64,000 nucleotides of DNA from Hungatella sp. UBA3147 (GTDB lineage: Bacteria; Bacillota; Clostridia; Lachnospirales; Lachnospiraceae). The translations under genes were made by a program, and so were the position numbers. Below the pieces are notes generated by a model. The model was not told the DNA's origin, searched no databases, and saw only the letters and a program-made list of their open reading frames with translations. Where the stretch lies: the NCBI GenBank assembly GCA_002365025.1, contig DEYX01000078.1, positions 1 through 64,000 of the forward strand, written 5' to 3'. Positions 16,695-26,139 of this stretch are shown here, piece by piece (positions within the stretch are counted from its first letter, which is position 1; each line of letters begins with the position of its first letter).

Positions 16695-16709
16695 GAAAAG
16701 AGGTGTAAC

Positions 16710-17330
16710 ATGAGTGCCTTTTTAGGACCGATTCATACTTGGTTATACAACAAAATAAAATTTCAGGATGCAATGACTGACGCAATTTTAGACTACGCAG
16801 AAGAAAATGGCTGCGGCAAAGAGCTTAGGGCCAGGACTGACAGCAGATACGGAGTGCTTGAAAAAGGAAATCTGGAGGATATGATCGATATAGGCAATAT
16901 CCACGGCTGGCTGCAGGAAAAAGTGAGCCTGGTGGAAAACAGACTTGCTTATGTGGTCACCGAGCTCATGGAACCAGACCAGGAAAGATTATCCCATATC
17001 GTTCATGCTGTCTTAGAATTTGGAAAAAGAAATTCAGCGGATAAAAATATCACTGTCCGCAAAGGCTATGATTATCTGGAAAGCACCTTGCTCAACGGCA
17101 TGCCCTGTGACAGAGTGAACGAGTTAGTCCAGGAAACGGAAGATAACCTGGTATGGAGACAGACCCAGGATATCCATGGCGCTTATTGGACGATGATCCA
17201 TGGAGATGTAACACATTACGATACCTTAAGAGAATCTCTGATAAAAGGAATGTTTGAGGATTCTGAATTGGAATTTCATCAGATTGAGGATCAGGTATAT
17301 GAATTGAGGAGACGCTTATGTACGGAATAG
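16710..17330 (+). CDS. Conserved protein of the hcp operon, unknown function
   Basis: A 206-residue soluble protein starting MSAFLGPIHTWLYNKIKFQD. I recognise similar proteins beside clostridial hcp genes but know of no function. It is predicted mainly helical, with His/Trp-rich segments (DIGNIHGWLQEK; DIHGAYWTMIHGDVTHYD), Cys34-type GCGKELRART and a second Cys in GMPCDRVNEL. Repeated GxIHxWL motifs (PIHTWL near residue 8 and NIHGWL near 66) suggest an internal duplication. AAAGAGGTG precedes the ATG. The 3' end overlaps the hemerythrin gene by 13 bp, so they are translationally coupled. A metal- or heme-binding role would fit the His content but is speculation. Confidence 0.75.
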   Translation: MSAFLGPIHTWLYNKIKFQDAMTDAILDYAEENGCGKELRARTDSRYGVLEKGNLEDMIDIGNIHGWLQEKVSLVENRLAYVVTELMEPDQERLSHIVHAVLEFGKRNSADKNITVRKGYDYLESTLLNGMPCDRVNELVQETEDNLVWRQTQDIHGAYWTMIHGDVTHYDTLRESLIKGMFEDSELEFHQIEDQVYELRRRLCTE

Positions 17331-17866
17331 ATATTTTAATGAAGGAGCATGAGAACATTCTGACTTTTACCGGCTTTTTAAGAAGCATCAGCGCTGATAT
17401 TCTGGAGGGTAAGCCGGTGGATGCCCCCCTTCTGCGGGAGTGCCTTGAATTTGCAAGAAATTACGCAGATAAGCATCATCACGGAAAGGAAGAAAAGATC
17501 CTGTTCCGGATCATGATGGAAAATATGGGACCTGTAGCGGAAAAGCTAATCAGGAATGGCATGCTTGTGGAACATGATCTGGGAAGACTTTACCTTTCTG
17601 AGCTGGAAAAAGCCATTGATGAATATGAGAAAAATCCGGGAACAGAGTCAAAGTTAGATATTATCTCCAATGCAGTCGGCTATGGTGCCTTATTAAAGCG
17701 CCATATTGAAAAAGAAGATGAGGCCGCCTATGCATTTGCAGTACGTGCACTGGCAGAAGATAAGTTAAAAGCTGTGGATGACGAAACGGAATCATTCGAA
17801 AGACAGGCAAAGGATCAGGGCGTACAGGATAAGTACGAATCCTGGATCCGCGAAAAAACAAGGTAA
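17318..17866 (+). CDS. Hemerythrin-domain protein
   Basis: A 182-residue hemerythrin-like four-helix protein. Ligand motifs: HEN near residue 12 (MKEHENILTF), HHHGKEEKILF around 54-64, VEHDLGR around 87 and KRHIEKEDEAAY around 129-140. Di-iron proteins of this type bind O2 or NO, and relatives (YtfE/RIC/ScdA) help repair nitrosatively damaged iron-sulfur centres. It is the last gene of the hcp operon and overlaps the preceding gene by 13 bp. This supports an NO or oxygen defence role for the whole unit. The C-terminal tail after about 150 is charged and helical. Confidence 0.9.
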   Translation: MYGIDILMKEHENILTFTGFLRSISADILEGKPVDAPLLRECLEFARNYADKHHHGKEEKILFRIMMENMGPVAEKLIRNGMLVEHDLGRLYLSELEKAIDEYEKNPGTESKLDIISNAVGYGALLKRHIEKEDEAAYAFAVRALAEDKLKAVDDETESFERQAKDQGVQDKYESWIREKTR

Positions 17867-17872
17867 CAAGTA

Positions 17873-18077
17873 CGGGACGGCCTGAAGGGGAAACAGGCCG
17901 TCCCGCCTGTTACTGGGAAGATACAAAAGAAAAGCTCTTTCGGCGAAGCTGATAAAATCATGAGAATCATTGATGTCAGGATGCAAAAAGAAGAAAAAAG
18001 TTTATACCGCCTGGTAAGATAAGAAGAAAAGATCCGGAGGCTGTACACGAATACTAAGTGTAACAGTCTCTTTTTTT
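17873..18077 (+). terminator. Tandem hairpins ending the hcp operon
   Basis: First, a 12-bp perfect stem CGGGACGGCCTG (17873-17884) / CAGGCCGTCCCG (17894-17905) without a T run. Second, GGCTGTACAC (18039-18048) / GTGTAACAGTC (18058-18068) followed by CTTTTTTT, a proper intrinsic terminator. The 360-bp gap 17867-18226 otherwise holds only the next promoter. Confidence 0.75.
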
Positions 18078-18175
18078 GTTATAAAACCGTAAATTTGGGA
18101 AGGCTATTTCTAGATTCCCTCGTATAAAGAAAAGGTAAAGATTTGATAATATTCAGTATCATTTAATAAAAACGA

Positions 18176-18204
18176 TTTACATTGTTATCATTTTTTTTTA
18201 TACT
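18176..18204 (+). promoter_or_regulatory. Sigma-A promoter of the XRE/P-ATPase unit
   Basis: TTTACA (18176-18181), 17-bp spacer, TATACT (18199-18204). A TGATA/TATCA inverted repeat lies about 30 bp upstream and could be an operator. Confidence 0.65.
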
Positions 18205-18226
18205 TTTTAAGAAAGGTGTGGTAACA

Positions 18227-18865
18227 ATGATAGGAAAACGTATCAGAACTCTTCGGGAAGAAAGGAACTTGAGCCAGGAAAAGCTGGCTGCAGAGCTCGG
18301 AGTTAGCCGGATGACGGTCAACAATTACGAGAATGAGAAGCGGGCACCGGATATTGATTTTGCCGGTCATATAGCGAATTATTTCGGAGTGACGGTTGGA
18401 TATTTAATGGGAGCGACCGAGTATCGCTACAAGCAGGATGAAATCATTTCTCTTAAAAGAGCGGAAAAGCTGTTCCGTATTATGGAAAAGCTTCCCCAGC
18501 CGGAGGTACAGGAGATGATCTCTTCTCTTATTGAGACCTTGGAAAAGTCCGTGGAGCTGGATATGACCGATGAAATTGTACATGTAGTAAATCTACTCTG
18601 TGTACAGGTTCGCAGGCTTTTATACAGCTATGAAAATTTAAAGAGCGATATCTCGGTCCCGGTTAAGAAACTTAAGGAGCTATCGGTTTCGGAAGAGAAC
18701 ATCAGACAGGTAGTTCATGATAAGCCAAGAACCGTTTATGATGCTGCATTCCAGTCAATCAAGCAGATCACGCAGGAAGTGGACTGCTGCGCGGAGACCA
18801 TGGAACGGAGACTGAAAAGGTTAATGGAAGAGAAACTTAAGGAACCAATGAATGAAGAATTTTAA
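18227..18865 (+). CDS. XRE-family helix-turn-helix regulator
   Basis: A 212-residue regulator. The N-terminal HTH_3 domain (1-65) reads RIRTLREERNLSQEKLAAEL, GVSRMTVNNYENEKRAPD and FGVTVGYLMGATE. The C-terminal part is helical, partly coiled, and ends in a charged MEEKLKEPMNEEF; it probably dimerises. The ATG at 18227 follows GAAAGGTG at proper spacing; an upstream in-frame start at 18182 would lie between the promoter and the ribosome site. It is 19 bp from the P-type ATPase gene, so it probably regulates it, perhaps in response to the transported ion. Confidence 0.85.
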   Translation: MIGKRIRTLREERNLSQEKLAAELGVSRMTVNNYENEKRAPDIDFAGHIANYFGVTVGYLMGATEYRYKQDEIISLKRAEKLFRIMEKLPQPEVQEMISSLIETLEKSVELDMTDEIVHVVNLLCVQVRRLLYSYENLKSDISVPVKKLKELSVSEENIRQVVHDKPRTVYDAAFQSIKQITQEVDCCAETMERRLKRLMEEKLKEPMNEEF

Positions 18866-18884
18866 CTGAAAGGAGGATGATTAA

Positions 18885-21584
18885 GTGGAAAATTGGTATG
18901 TAGCTAGCATAGCAGAGACACTTGAACATTTTAACACGAACGAAAATACTGGAATATCGGATCAAGAGGTAGCAAACCGACAAAGCAAGTATGGAAAAAA
19001 TGAGTTTGCAAAGCAGGAAAAAACCAGTTTAATCAAAGAAATCCTGCACCATCTTAAAGACATTTCAACAATAATACTGCTTTTAGCTGCCTTGCTGTCT
19101 TTGGGGATGGCATTGAAGGATGGTCATGGCTTTATAGAGCCAGTTGTAATCGTTTCGATTGTTATATTAAATCTAATACTTGCAATAACCCAGGAGCGGG
19201 GCGCTGAAAAAGCCCTGGAGGCATTGTCCAGCTTAAACTCTCCTAGCTGTATTGTTATACGGGATGGCGTACAAAAAGAGATGGAAACAAGTGAATTGGT
19301 TCCCGGTGATATCATTAAGCTTCAACTGGGTAGCATTGTTCCTGCCGACGCACGCCTGATTACCAGCACCAATTTACAGGTGGATGAATCGGCGCTCACA
19401 GGAGAAAGCGAGCCATCGGAAAAAGATGCAAATATTCTGCTGCAGGGCAGTGTTCCTCTGGGAGATCAGCTTAATATGGTATTTTCCAGCTGCCATGTGA
19501 CATCAGGACATGGGTTAGCCATGGTTACTGCTACCGGAATGCAAACAGAGATGGGGAAGATAGCAGGATATCTAAACAACTCACAGAAATTAAAAACACC
19601 GCTGCAGCGCCGTTTGGAGCGAATTGCAAAGTCCATCAGCATTGTTGCCATTGCAGCAGCTGTATTGCTCTTTGCCATCGGTATATTACAGGGAGAATCC
19701 GTTTGGTCCATGGTTATGCTTGCGGCCACCCTGGCTGTAGCAGCAGTACCGGAAACCCTAAATTTAATTGTAACCTTATCCCTTTCCCAGGGCGTTAAAA
19801 ACATGGTGAATAAAAATGCTCTGATCCGCAAGCTGTCCGCAGTAGAGACTCTTGGCAACACCTCGGTCATCTGCTCAGATAAGACCGGAACACTGACCCA
19901 GAACCGGATGACCATTGAAAAGCTTTGGATTCCTGGAAATGAACCGTTTAAAGCCGGAGATGAATTTTTGAAGGATCAGACAGAGCTTCTTTCGATGTTT
20001 GCACTGGCAAGCAACGCCTTTGTCCAGGAAGAAGAGGATGGTACCTTAATCATCATGGGAAATCCGACGGAGAAAGCCATCATGCGCCTTCTCCATGAAA
20101 AGGGTTTGTCCAAAGAACGTATTTCTGAACAATACCGCATCGTAGGAGAAATCCCTTTTTCTTCTGAACGTAAGATGATGACTATTGTTTTGGAGGCGTC
20201 CTCGGGAGGATATTTAATTCTTACGAAAGGTGCTCTTGACCGATTGCCTCTCAAAGCATTTGATGAGAAAACAAAAAATGAAGTTGACTATGTTCATAAG
20301 ATTTTTGCCGGAGAGGCACTTCGTGTTCTGGCCCTTGGGATCCGATATGTAAAGGAAGCTCCTTCTATGGAAAACCCGGAGGAAATTGAACAGGATCTGG
20401 AATTATGCGGGCTTATTGGTTTAATCGATCCGGCTCGTCCGGAAGCAGCCCAGGCAGTAGAAAGGGCTAAGATGGCCGGTATCCGTACCATCATGATCAC
20501 CGGGGATCATGCGGCGACAGCAAGTGCAATCGCAAGAAACATTGGAATTCTAGGTGAAAATGAAAAGGTTCTTACAGGACAGCAGCTAAATGATATGTCC
20601 GATGAAGACCTTTGCAGGAATATCCATCATTACTCTGTTTATGCCCGGGTTTCTCCTGAGGATAAGATCCGCATTGTTGAAGCATGGCAGGAAAATGGAG
20701 AGGTTGTTTCCATGACCGGGGACGGTGTTAATGATACACCGGCACTGAAGGCAGCAGACGTTGGAATCTCCATGGGTCAAAGCGGAACTGAAGTAGCAAA
20801 AAGTGCATCTGACATGGTTTTAACAGATGACAATTTTGCTACGATTATAGATGCGGTATCAGAGGGTAGGAATGTTTTCTCGAATATCAGAAAAACCGTT
20901 TACTTTCTGTTGGTATGCAATATTTCGGAAATTGTCATTATGCTGGTCGCCCAGTTAAGAGGCTGGGGTATCCCTGTAACACCGATCATGTTGTTGCTAG
21001 TCAATGTGCTTGGTGACGGTATTCCGGGAATTTGCTTATCCAGGGATACTTCGGATCCTCGTCTTATGGATCGGGAGCCTATCCGCAGAGACGAAGGATT
21101 TTTAGCCGGCGGCCTTCTACCGGTAATTATACAGCAGACCATTGCGTGCTCAGTTGTGGTTCTGGTTGGATATTACATCGGTACGTTCCGGACACTTCCG
21201 GGAATGCAGGAACCCTCTCAGGCAATCGGACAGACAGTTGCCTTTCTGGTTTTAGGCTGGACCTCCATCCTTCATTTATTTACAGTCCGAAGCAGGAAGT
21301 CTATCTTCAAGCGGACCATTAAAGATAATCCGCCGGTATTATACAGTACCATGGGCATGATTGCAGTATTCGGCCTTCTGGTGGCATTCCCGCCCTTAGG
21401 AAAAATCTTTGGTTTAACTGCCATAGATTCTTATCACTGGCTGCTTGCAGCTGGTCTTTCCGTAATACCGACGATCGTAGCAGAGATTGGAAAATTCATT
21501 GATGAACAGACAAACATTCGCGAGATATATGAATACCGAAATCGTGTGATCCGCCACCGGATCAGAAAAGACGATAGTTTTTAA
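18885..21584 (+). CDS. P-type cation-transporting ATPase (P2 type, Ca2+-ATPase-like)
   Basis: An 899-residue P-type ATPase of the P2 (Ca2+/SERCA-like) group. Order: N-terminal cation_ATPase_N domain, M1-M2, actuator domain with TGES (LTGESEPSEKD), M3-M4, phosphorylation motif SDKTGTLTQN with Asp332, nucleotide-binding domain, hinge MTGDGVNDTPALKAADVGISMG, then C-terminal membrane helices. The M4 ion-binding motif, usually PEGLP in Ca2+ pumps, is here PETLN (289-293): the Glu is kept but Gly and the second Pro are lost, so ion specificity is uncertain. GAAAGGAGG precedes a GTG start. Co-transcribed with the XRE regulator. Confidence 0.92.
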   Translation: MENWYVASIAETLEHFNTNENTGISDQEVANRQSKYGKNEFAKQEKTSLIKEILHHLKDISTIILLLAALLSLGMALKDGHGFIEPVVIVSIVILNLILAITQERGAEKALEALSSLNSPSCIVIRDGVQKEMETSELVPGDIIKLQLGSIVPADARLITSTNLQVDESALTGESEPSEKDANILLQGSVPLGDQLNMVFSSCHVTSGHGLAMVTATGMQTEMGKIAGYLNNSQKLKTPLQRRLERIAKSISIVAIAAAVLLFAIGILQGESVWSMVMLAATLAVAAVPETLNLIVTLSLSQGVKNMVNKNALIRKLSAVETLGNTSVICSDKTGTLTQNRMTIEKLWIPGNEPFKAGDEFLKDQTELLSMFALASNAFVQEEEDGTLIIMGNPTEKAIMRLLHEKGLSKERISEQYRIVGEIPFSSERKMMTIVLEASSGGYLILTKGALDRLPLKAFDEKTKNEVDYVHKIFAGEALRVLALGIRYVKEAPSMENPEEIEQDLELCGLIGLIDPARPEAAQAVERAKMAGIRTIMITGDHAATASAIARNIGILGENEKVLTGQQLNDMSDEDLCRNIHHYSVYARVSPEDKIRIVEAWQENGEVVSMTGDGVNDTPALKAADVGISMGQSGTEVAKSASDMVLTDDNFATIIDAVSEGRNVFSNIRKTVYFLLVCNISEIVIMLVAQLRGWGIPVTPIMLLLVNVLGDGIPGICLSRDTSDPRLMDREPIRRDEGFLAGGLLPVIIQQTIACSVVVLVGYYIGTFRTLPGMQEPSQAIGQTVAFLVLGWTSILHLFTVRSRKSIFKRTIKDNPPVLYSTMGMIAVFGLLVAFPPLGKIFGLTAIDSYHWLLAAGLSVIPTIVAEIGKFIDEQTNIREIYEYRNRVIRHRIRKDDSF

Positions 21585-22077
21585 CCTTATCTAGCAGCGC
21601 CTCGGACTGTGAATATCCGATTGACTAACAGTTAGTGAAAACTCTAAAATAGCAGGCAACGAAAAGCCGTTTAGCAATCAGCGGTCCAGTAATTGTTTGC
21701 TATTTTGTTTTTCATCAGCAGTAAAAATCAATTGCCCAAAGAAGCATTTAGAAGTATAGTTGCGAGGCGAATCGTGCACAACCCTTGTATTTACTAGGTT
21801 TTTCTGAAAGTGAATCAGATAGCTTCTGTGTATCATGAAAGCATGAAATTAGTATTGACCTTGAAGTTTTGCATAGCTATTTGTAAGCAGAGGGATATAA
21901 CAAGGGACTACTCTTATCAGAAGGAAAAGTCTGGATGGATTTTTCAATCGGACAATGTTATACTACAGTTAGCGATTCTTTCAGCGTTAATTATAATATA
22001 CTCACCATAAGATGCTGGAAATAGAAAGTTTGCTCATCATATTTATTAGATAAACAAATAATCTGAGGAGATGGAAT
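21585..22077 (+). other. Gene-poor gap with a terminator
   Basis: AAAATAGCA (21646-21654) / TGCTATTTT (21698-21706) followed by GTTTTTC is a likely terminator for the P-ATPase unit. A 66-codon open frame at 21810-22010 has no ribosome site and no recognisable sequence. The last 60 bp hold AATCTGAGGAGATGG, the ribosome site of the next gene. Confidence 0.55.
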
Positions 22078-24597
22078 ATGGGGACAACCAGAGATTTGAA
22101 AGATATAATAAGCAGACAAAAAGAAATTTTGATGCAGCTTGAAGCTGAATGTCATGCGATCGAGAATAGTGATACAGTACGAGAAAATACCGAATTAAGG
22201 GCAGAACTCGAAAAACTGCGAACAGATTATGAAAAAGCGAGGATTAATATATCGAAACTTGCGGATGAGAACGCGGGACTTAAAAATGCGTTATATGAGC
22301 AAATTTACAATGAAAAAATTAAAATAGTGAACACCACGGCGCAAAAACTTGATACATACTTCAAGTCAAATATTGAAGGAGAACAAAATAGACTCACAGT
22401 TCTTGAAAACGGTATTAAGTCAAGAATAGACGGTATTACAGCGACTTTGCGTCGGTATAACATAAATACAAAGGATGAAATTTATGCAAGACTTGACGAA
22501 TTAACTGCAATGCTTAACGAAAAAGTGACAATTGCACGGGCAAACGCCGCTCATACGCACGGAGCATTCTCGGTAGCTGAGAAGGAGGAGCTTGAAGTGC
22601 TCAAGAGGGAACAAATCACAGATGAGCAAGTGCGTTCAGTTGCAAAGAAGAATAATTTTGAACGGTTTGTAGGGCTGAATTTACTTAATGCGATTGGAAT
22701 ATTCCTTATTATCATAGGCGTTATCACTGCCGCTCGGTACACATATGTCCAATTACCCGATATGTTAAAAGGTATTATTATGTTTATATTTGGTGCGGCA
22801 ATGCTGATCGCCGGCGAATTAATGAACAAAAATAAGCCAAATATTTTCTCCCTTGGTATTACTGCCGGAGGCGTTGGTGTTTTGTATGTTGCGTTGGCAA
22901 CAAGCTATTTTGGGCTAAAAATTCTTGATATGTACCCTGCGATTGCAGTATGCATATTGATCACAGCAGTAGCGTTTGTCCTGTCAAATCGCTATAATTC
23001 ACAAATAATTATGTCTTTTGCACTTATCGGCGGATATCTGCCAATGTTCTCTATCGGTTCGGTTGTTGTAATTATTTACGGTGCTATGATATATTTTGTA
23101 GCTCTGAATTTACTTGCGCTTATGGTGTCGTTTAGCAAGAAATGGCATGTACCATCGTACATAGGACTAATTTTAAATATTTTTGGCACTGTATACATTT
23201 GCTGCAATTTTGGATATAACCCGGCCATCATACAAAAAATCATAGTAATTTTATATGTTCTGTTTGCTTTCCTAATTTACACACTTATACCAGTCGTCAG
23301 CACATACCGCACGAAAGCGAAGTTTAGAAAATCTGATGTTGTGCTGCTTGCAATAAATACATTTTTCAGCAGCATGATTATGTACGGTGTATTTTACATG
23401 TTCAAGTTAAAAGATTTCAACGGCGCGCTTGCTATCGCTTTTTCATTGATTTATTTGTTTCTCGGCAGAATTATTGAGAAAAAATTCACAGATGAAGAAC
23501 GAAATATAAAAGCGATGTTTTTTTTGACGGGACTTGCATTTGTGGTACTTATTATACCGCTTCAATTTGGGCTGGCTTGGCTATCTCTCGGGTGGCTTGC
23601 AGAGGGTGTTACGCTCACAGCTTATGGAGTTTTAAACAACGAGAAAACCTTCAAGCGTACTGGCCTTATCATAAGCGGATTGTGTTTGTCGGCGTTTTTG
23701 CTGGTTGACTGCTTATGGATAAACGATTATCTGTTTGCATATAAATATCTTGCAATAACGCTTGGCAGTTTGATTATTTTGGGCACATACATGTACAAAA
23801 GGCTGATGGCAGGTGGATTTATAAAAACCTACAAGTACTTCTCCCTTATAAATGTTTGGTTTTATATGCTATACATCATTGGAAAATTAAGAACTATACT
23901 CATATATAGGGATAGCGGGAGATACAGCATTGATTACTTAATTGCGGCAACAGCAATTGTCATCACACTTCTGATCGCTTACGCCTTGACGCGAATAAAA
24001 CTTTTGTCTGATCTTGGTACCAAAATAATATCAATAATTCTATATATAATAGGTATTCTTTGGTTGTTTATGATGAATGCCTTGGACAGTCCAATCAGAC
24101 ATTCATCATCCGCACCGCTTGGTATAATACTTGTTGGAACGCTGATTCTCATAGCCATGGGGTTAATATCCGTGCTCGCGGTGCGTGATTTAATGAAGCT
24201 TATAGTAACAGGGCGAAAACTGAGCATTGAGTGGTACCCATTGATTATTTCCGGATACTTTGTGCTAATCTTAACTCAAAATTTAATTACACAATATAAC
24301 CTATCCTTTTCAAGTGCCGGGATTAGTATAATCTATGTCTTGACAGCGCTTGCATGGATTATTTACGGATTTATGAAACGGTATTCGTTTATAAGGAGAT
24401 TTGGCCTCGGTTTGGCTATTTTAGCGGTAATTAAATTATTCTTACTAGACTTGTCGAGTCTAACCCAAGGATACCAAATCGTGTCATACTTCTCACTTGG
24501 TGTGACGTTAGTCGCAATATCTTTTGTATATCAATATTTCAGCAAGCGTTTGGAGTTGAAAGAGGAGGTGAAGGTTGATGCTGAAGAGAATAATTAG
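22078..24597 (+). CDS. DUF2339 polytopic membrane protein
   Basis: An 839-residue protein of the DUF2339 type. The first ~110 residues form a soluble coiled coil (ENTELRAELEKLRTDYEKAR...), followed by a linker with HTHGAFS. From about 205 onward there are some twenty hydrophobic segments, with family-like stretches such as FVGLNLLNAIGIFLIIIGV, SLGITAGGVGVLYVALATSYF and WLSLGWLAEGVTLTAYG. ATG follows TGAGGAG. It overlaps by 20 bp with the next gene, a secreted beta-rich protein of DUF3999 style, a pairing known from other bacteria. The function is unknown; a role in cell-envelope or sugar/polymer handling has no direct support here. Confidence 0.82.
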   Translation: MGTTRDLKDIISRQKEILMQLEAECHAIENSDTVRENTELRAELEKLRTDYEKARINISKLADENAGLKNALYEQIYNEKIKIVNTTAQKLDTYFKSNIEGEQNRLTVLENGIKSRIDGITATLRRYNINTKDEIYARLDELTAMLNEKVTIARANAAHTHGAFSVAEKEELEVLKREQITDEQVRSVAKKNNFERFVGLNLLNAIGIFLIIIGVITAARYTYVQLPDMLKGIIMFIFGAAMLIAGELMNKNKPNIFSLGITAGGVGVLYVALATSYFGLKILDMYPAIAVCILITAVAFVLSNRYNSQIIMSFALIGGYLPMFSIGSVVVIIYGAMIYFVALNLLALMVSFSKKWHVPSYIGLILNIFGTVYICCNFGYNPAIIQKIIVILYVLFAFLIYTLIPVVSTYRTKAKFRKSDVVLLAINTFFSSMIMYGVFYMFKLKDFNGALAIAFSLIYLFLGRIIEKKFTDEERNIKAMFFLTGLAFVVLIIPLQFGLAWLSLGWLAEGVTLTAYGVLNNEKTFKRTGLIISGLCLSAFLLVDCLWINDYLFAYKYLAITLGSLIILGTYMYKRLMAGGFIKTYKYFSLINVWFYMLYIIGKLRTILIYRDSGRYSIDYLIAATAIVITLLIAYALTRIKLLSDLGTKIISIILYIIGILWLFMMNALDSPIRHSSSAPLGIILVGTLILIAMGLISVLAVRDLMKLIVTGRKLSIEWYPLIISGYFVLILTQNLITQYNLSFSSAGISIIYVLTALAWIIYGFMKRYSFIRRFGLGLAILAVIKLFLLDLSSLTQGYQIVSYFSLGVTLVAISFVYQYFSKRLELKEEVKVDAEENN

Positions 24598-25765
24598 TAC
24601 AATATTTTTTCTGTGTTTTTTTAGCACAACAGCATTTGCTCACACAGGAGAGATTCAAATCACCGGCGAGAACAAATATAAGGCTATAAGACTTACACCT
24701 GAAATTTACAACAACTCAAACAGCGATTTGTCTGACATTTTAATAAAAGACAATAATGGGGAAAATGTGCCGTATTTTATTAATACCGGCTTTCAAAAGG
24801 TGTATGAGGGTAGGGAAGGCTATCCAATGAAGTTAATAAATTCATATACAAATGATAACAGTTTTTACTTCGATTATAAACTTACTGCTGAAGGAGAAAG
24901 CGACACCGTTGCAACATCTGTTGAAGTTTCAACCAATAACACTAACTTTGCAAAGATTGTAGACGTTTATGGAAGCTACGATAACTTGCATTGGGAATTT
25001 ATACAGAATGACAAGTTATATAATATTGATGACAAATCAAAACTTAGCATTGAGTTTAACAAACCCCAAAAATACACGCACTACCGATTTAAACTCGCGA
25101 ACAATCTGGAAAAAATCTCGTTTGAAGCCGTGAATTTAGTTTATAGCATTGCAATAAATGAGAAAAACTATTTTATTGAAGATCTTACTCCCACATTTAG
25201 TATAGAGGAAAAGGATAAAACAACATTAGTAAAAATTGAAGGATTAAAGAATTTGCGATTGTGTTCTTTAACAATTGAAACAGACAGCATGTTCAAGCGA
25301 ACAGCAAAGGCACCGCTTGCATCGGGAAAAGAGATATACAACTTATCATTGAATGAGACATCATACACAGATACAACACTGCCGCTTGATTGGCAGATTT
25401 CACAGGAAGACATTTACATTATTACAATTACCAACAACGATGATAAACCTATTAATATCACGGGCATAACTGTACGCTATTATGCTGACGATGTGGTTTT
25501 TGAGGGGAATGCGAATGAAAGTTATACGTTTTATTTTGGCGCGGATGCTACAAAGACATCTCCAGTATACGATATCACAAAGTACAAGGATGAAATATTA
25601 AAAGGTACAATTGACAAAGTCACAATTAGCGCAATTAATTACGATAAAGAAAATGAAAAGTCAGAAGAACGGGATTATAAAGTTATTTTTAACATTGTGG
25701 TGACAGGAATTACAGTATTATTGGGAGGTCTGTTCTTGTTCCGCTTAAGACGTATACCGGACTAG
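24578..25765 (+). CDS. Secreted, C-terminally anchored protein (DUF3999-like)
   Basis: A 395-residue protein with an N-terminal signal peptide (MLKRIISTIFFLCFFSTTAFA, cleavage after AFA), an extracytoplasmic beta-rich body of about 340 residues and a C-terminal membrane helix (IVVTGITVLLGGLFLF) with RLRR inside. The body includes a discoidin-like segment (VYGSYDNLHWEFIQND; YTHYRFKLANN). This layout and partnership with DUF2339 match DUF3999 proteins. ATG 24578 is preferred over TTG 24575, with AGAGGAGGTG upstream; the start lies inside the DUF2339 gene, so they are coupled. Function unknown. Confidence 0.75.
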   Translation: MLKRIISTIFFLCFFSTTAFAHTGEIQITGENKYKAIRLTPEIYNNSNSDLSDILIKDNNGENVPYFINTGFQKVYEGREGYPMKLINSYTNDNSFYFDYKLTAEGESDTVATSVEVSTNNTNFAKIVDVYGSYDNLHWEFIQNDKLYNIDDKSKLSIEFNKPQKYTHYRFKLANNLEKISFEAVNLVYSIAINEKNYFIEDLTPTFSIEEKDKTTLVKIEGLKNLRLCSLTIETDSMFKRTAKAPLASGKEIYNLSLNETSYTDTTLPLDWQISQEDIYIITITNNDDKPINITGITVRYYADDVVFEGNANESYTFYFGADATKTSPVYDITKYKDEILKGTIDKVTISAINYDKENEKSEERDYKVIFNIVVTGITVLLGGLFLFRLRRIPD

Positions 25766-25859
25766 TTCTTTTAACGGACTGATATACAGATCTTTTTATG
25801 CTGAACCATTGGAGAACTGAAATGTATAATTACGGAATATAATAAGGACAACTACTTAT

Positions 25860-26091
25860 ATGTATATAGGAGGTGGAATAAGCCTTGATTTAAACGTTAG
25901 TGAGCTTCTACGGCTAATGATTTTTTTGAGATAATGTAATAAAGGCCTATGATATCGATGCAGCATATATTGATAGATTGCTGGGTACATATTCTGCTAA
26001 TGACAAAGATATACGTGGCCAAATAGAAAAAGCTTTGCAGAAGATGAAAAAATCAGAGATAGTATCCGGAAGTGAACAAGTTGAAATGTAA
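25860..26091 (+). pseudogene. Fragments of an unrecognised small gene
   Basis: Two adjacent open pieces are interrupted by stops: a 24-codon frame at 25860-25934 starting MYIGGGISLDLNVSELL, and an open stretch 25945-26091 reading AYDIDAAYIDRLLGTY and ending ..SGSEQVEM. They look like remains of one short coding region. No family recognised. The rest of 25766-26139 holds nothing else I can support. Confidence 0.3.
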
Positions 26092-26139
26092 TCCGGAGAT
26101 AAAGCGGCAATGGAAAAGGACATTGGATGAAATTATCGT

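Noticed and set aside
21810..22010. 66-codon frame before the DUF2339 gene
   Set aside because: No ribosome site, no recognisable sequence, and codon use unlike neighbours.
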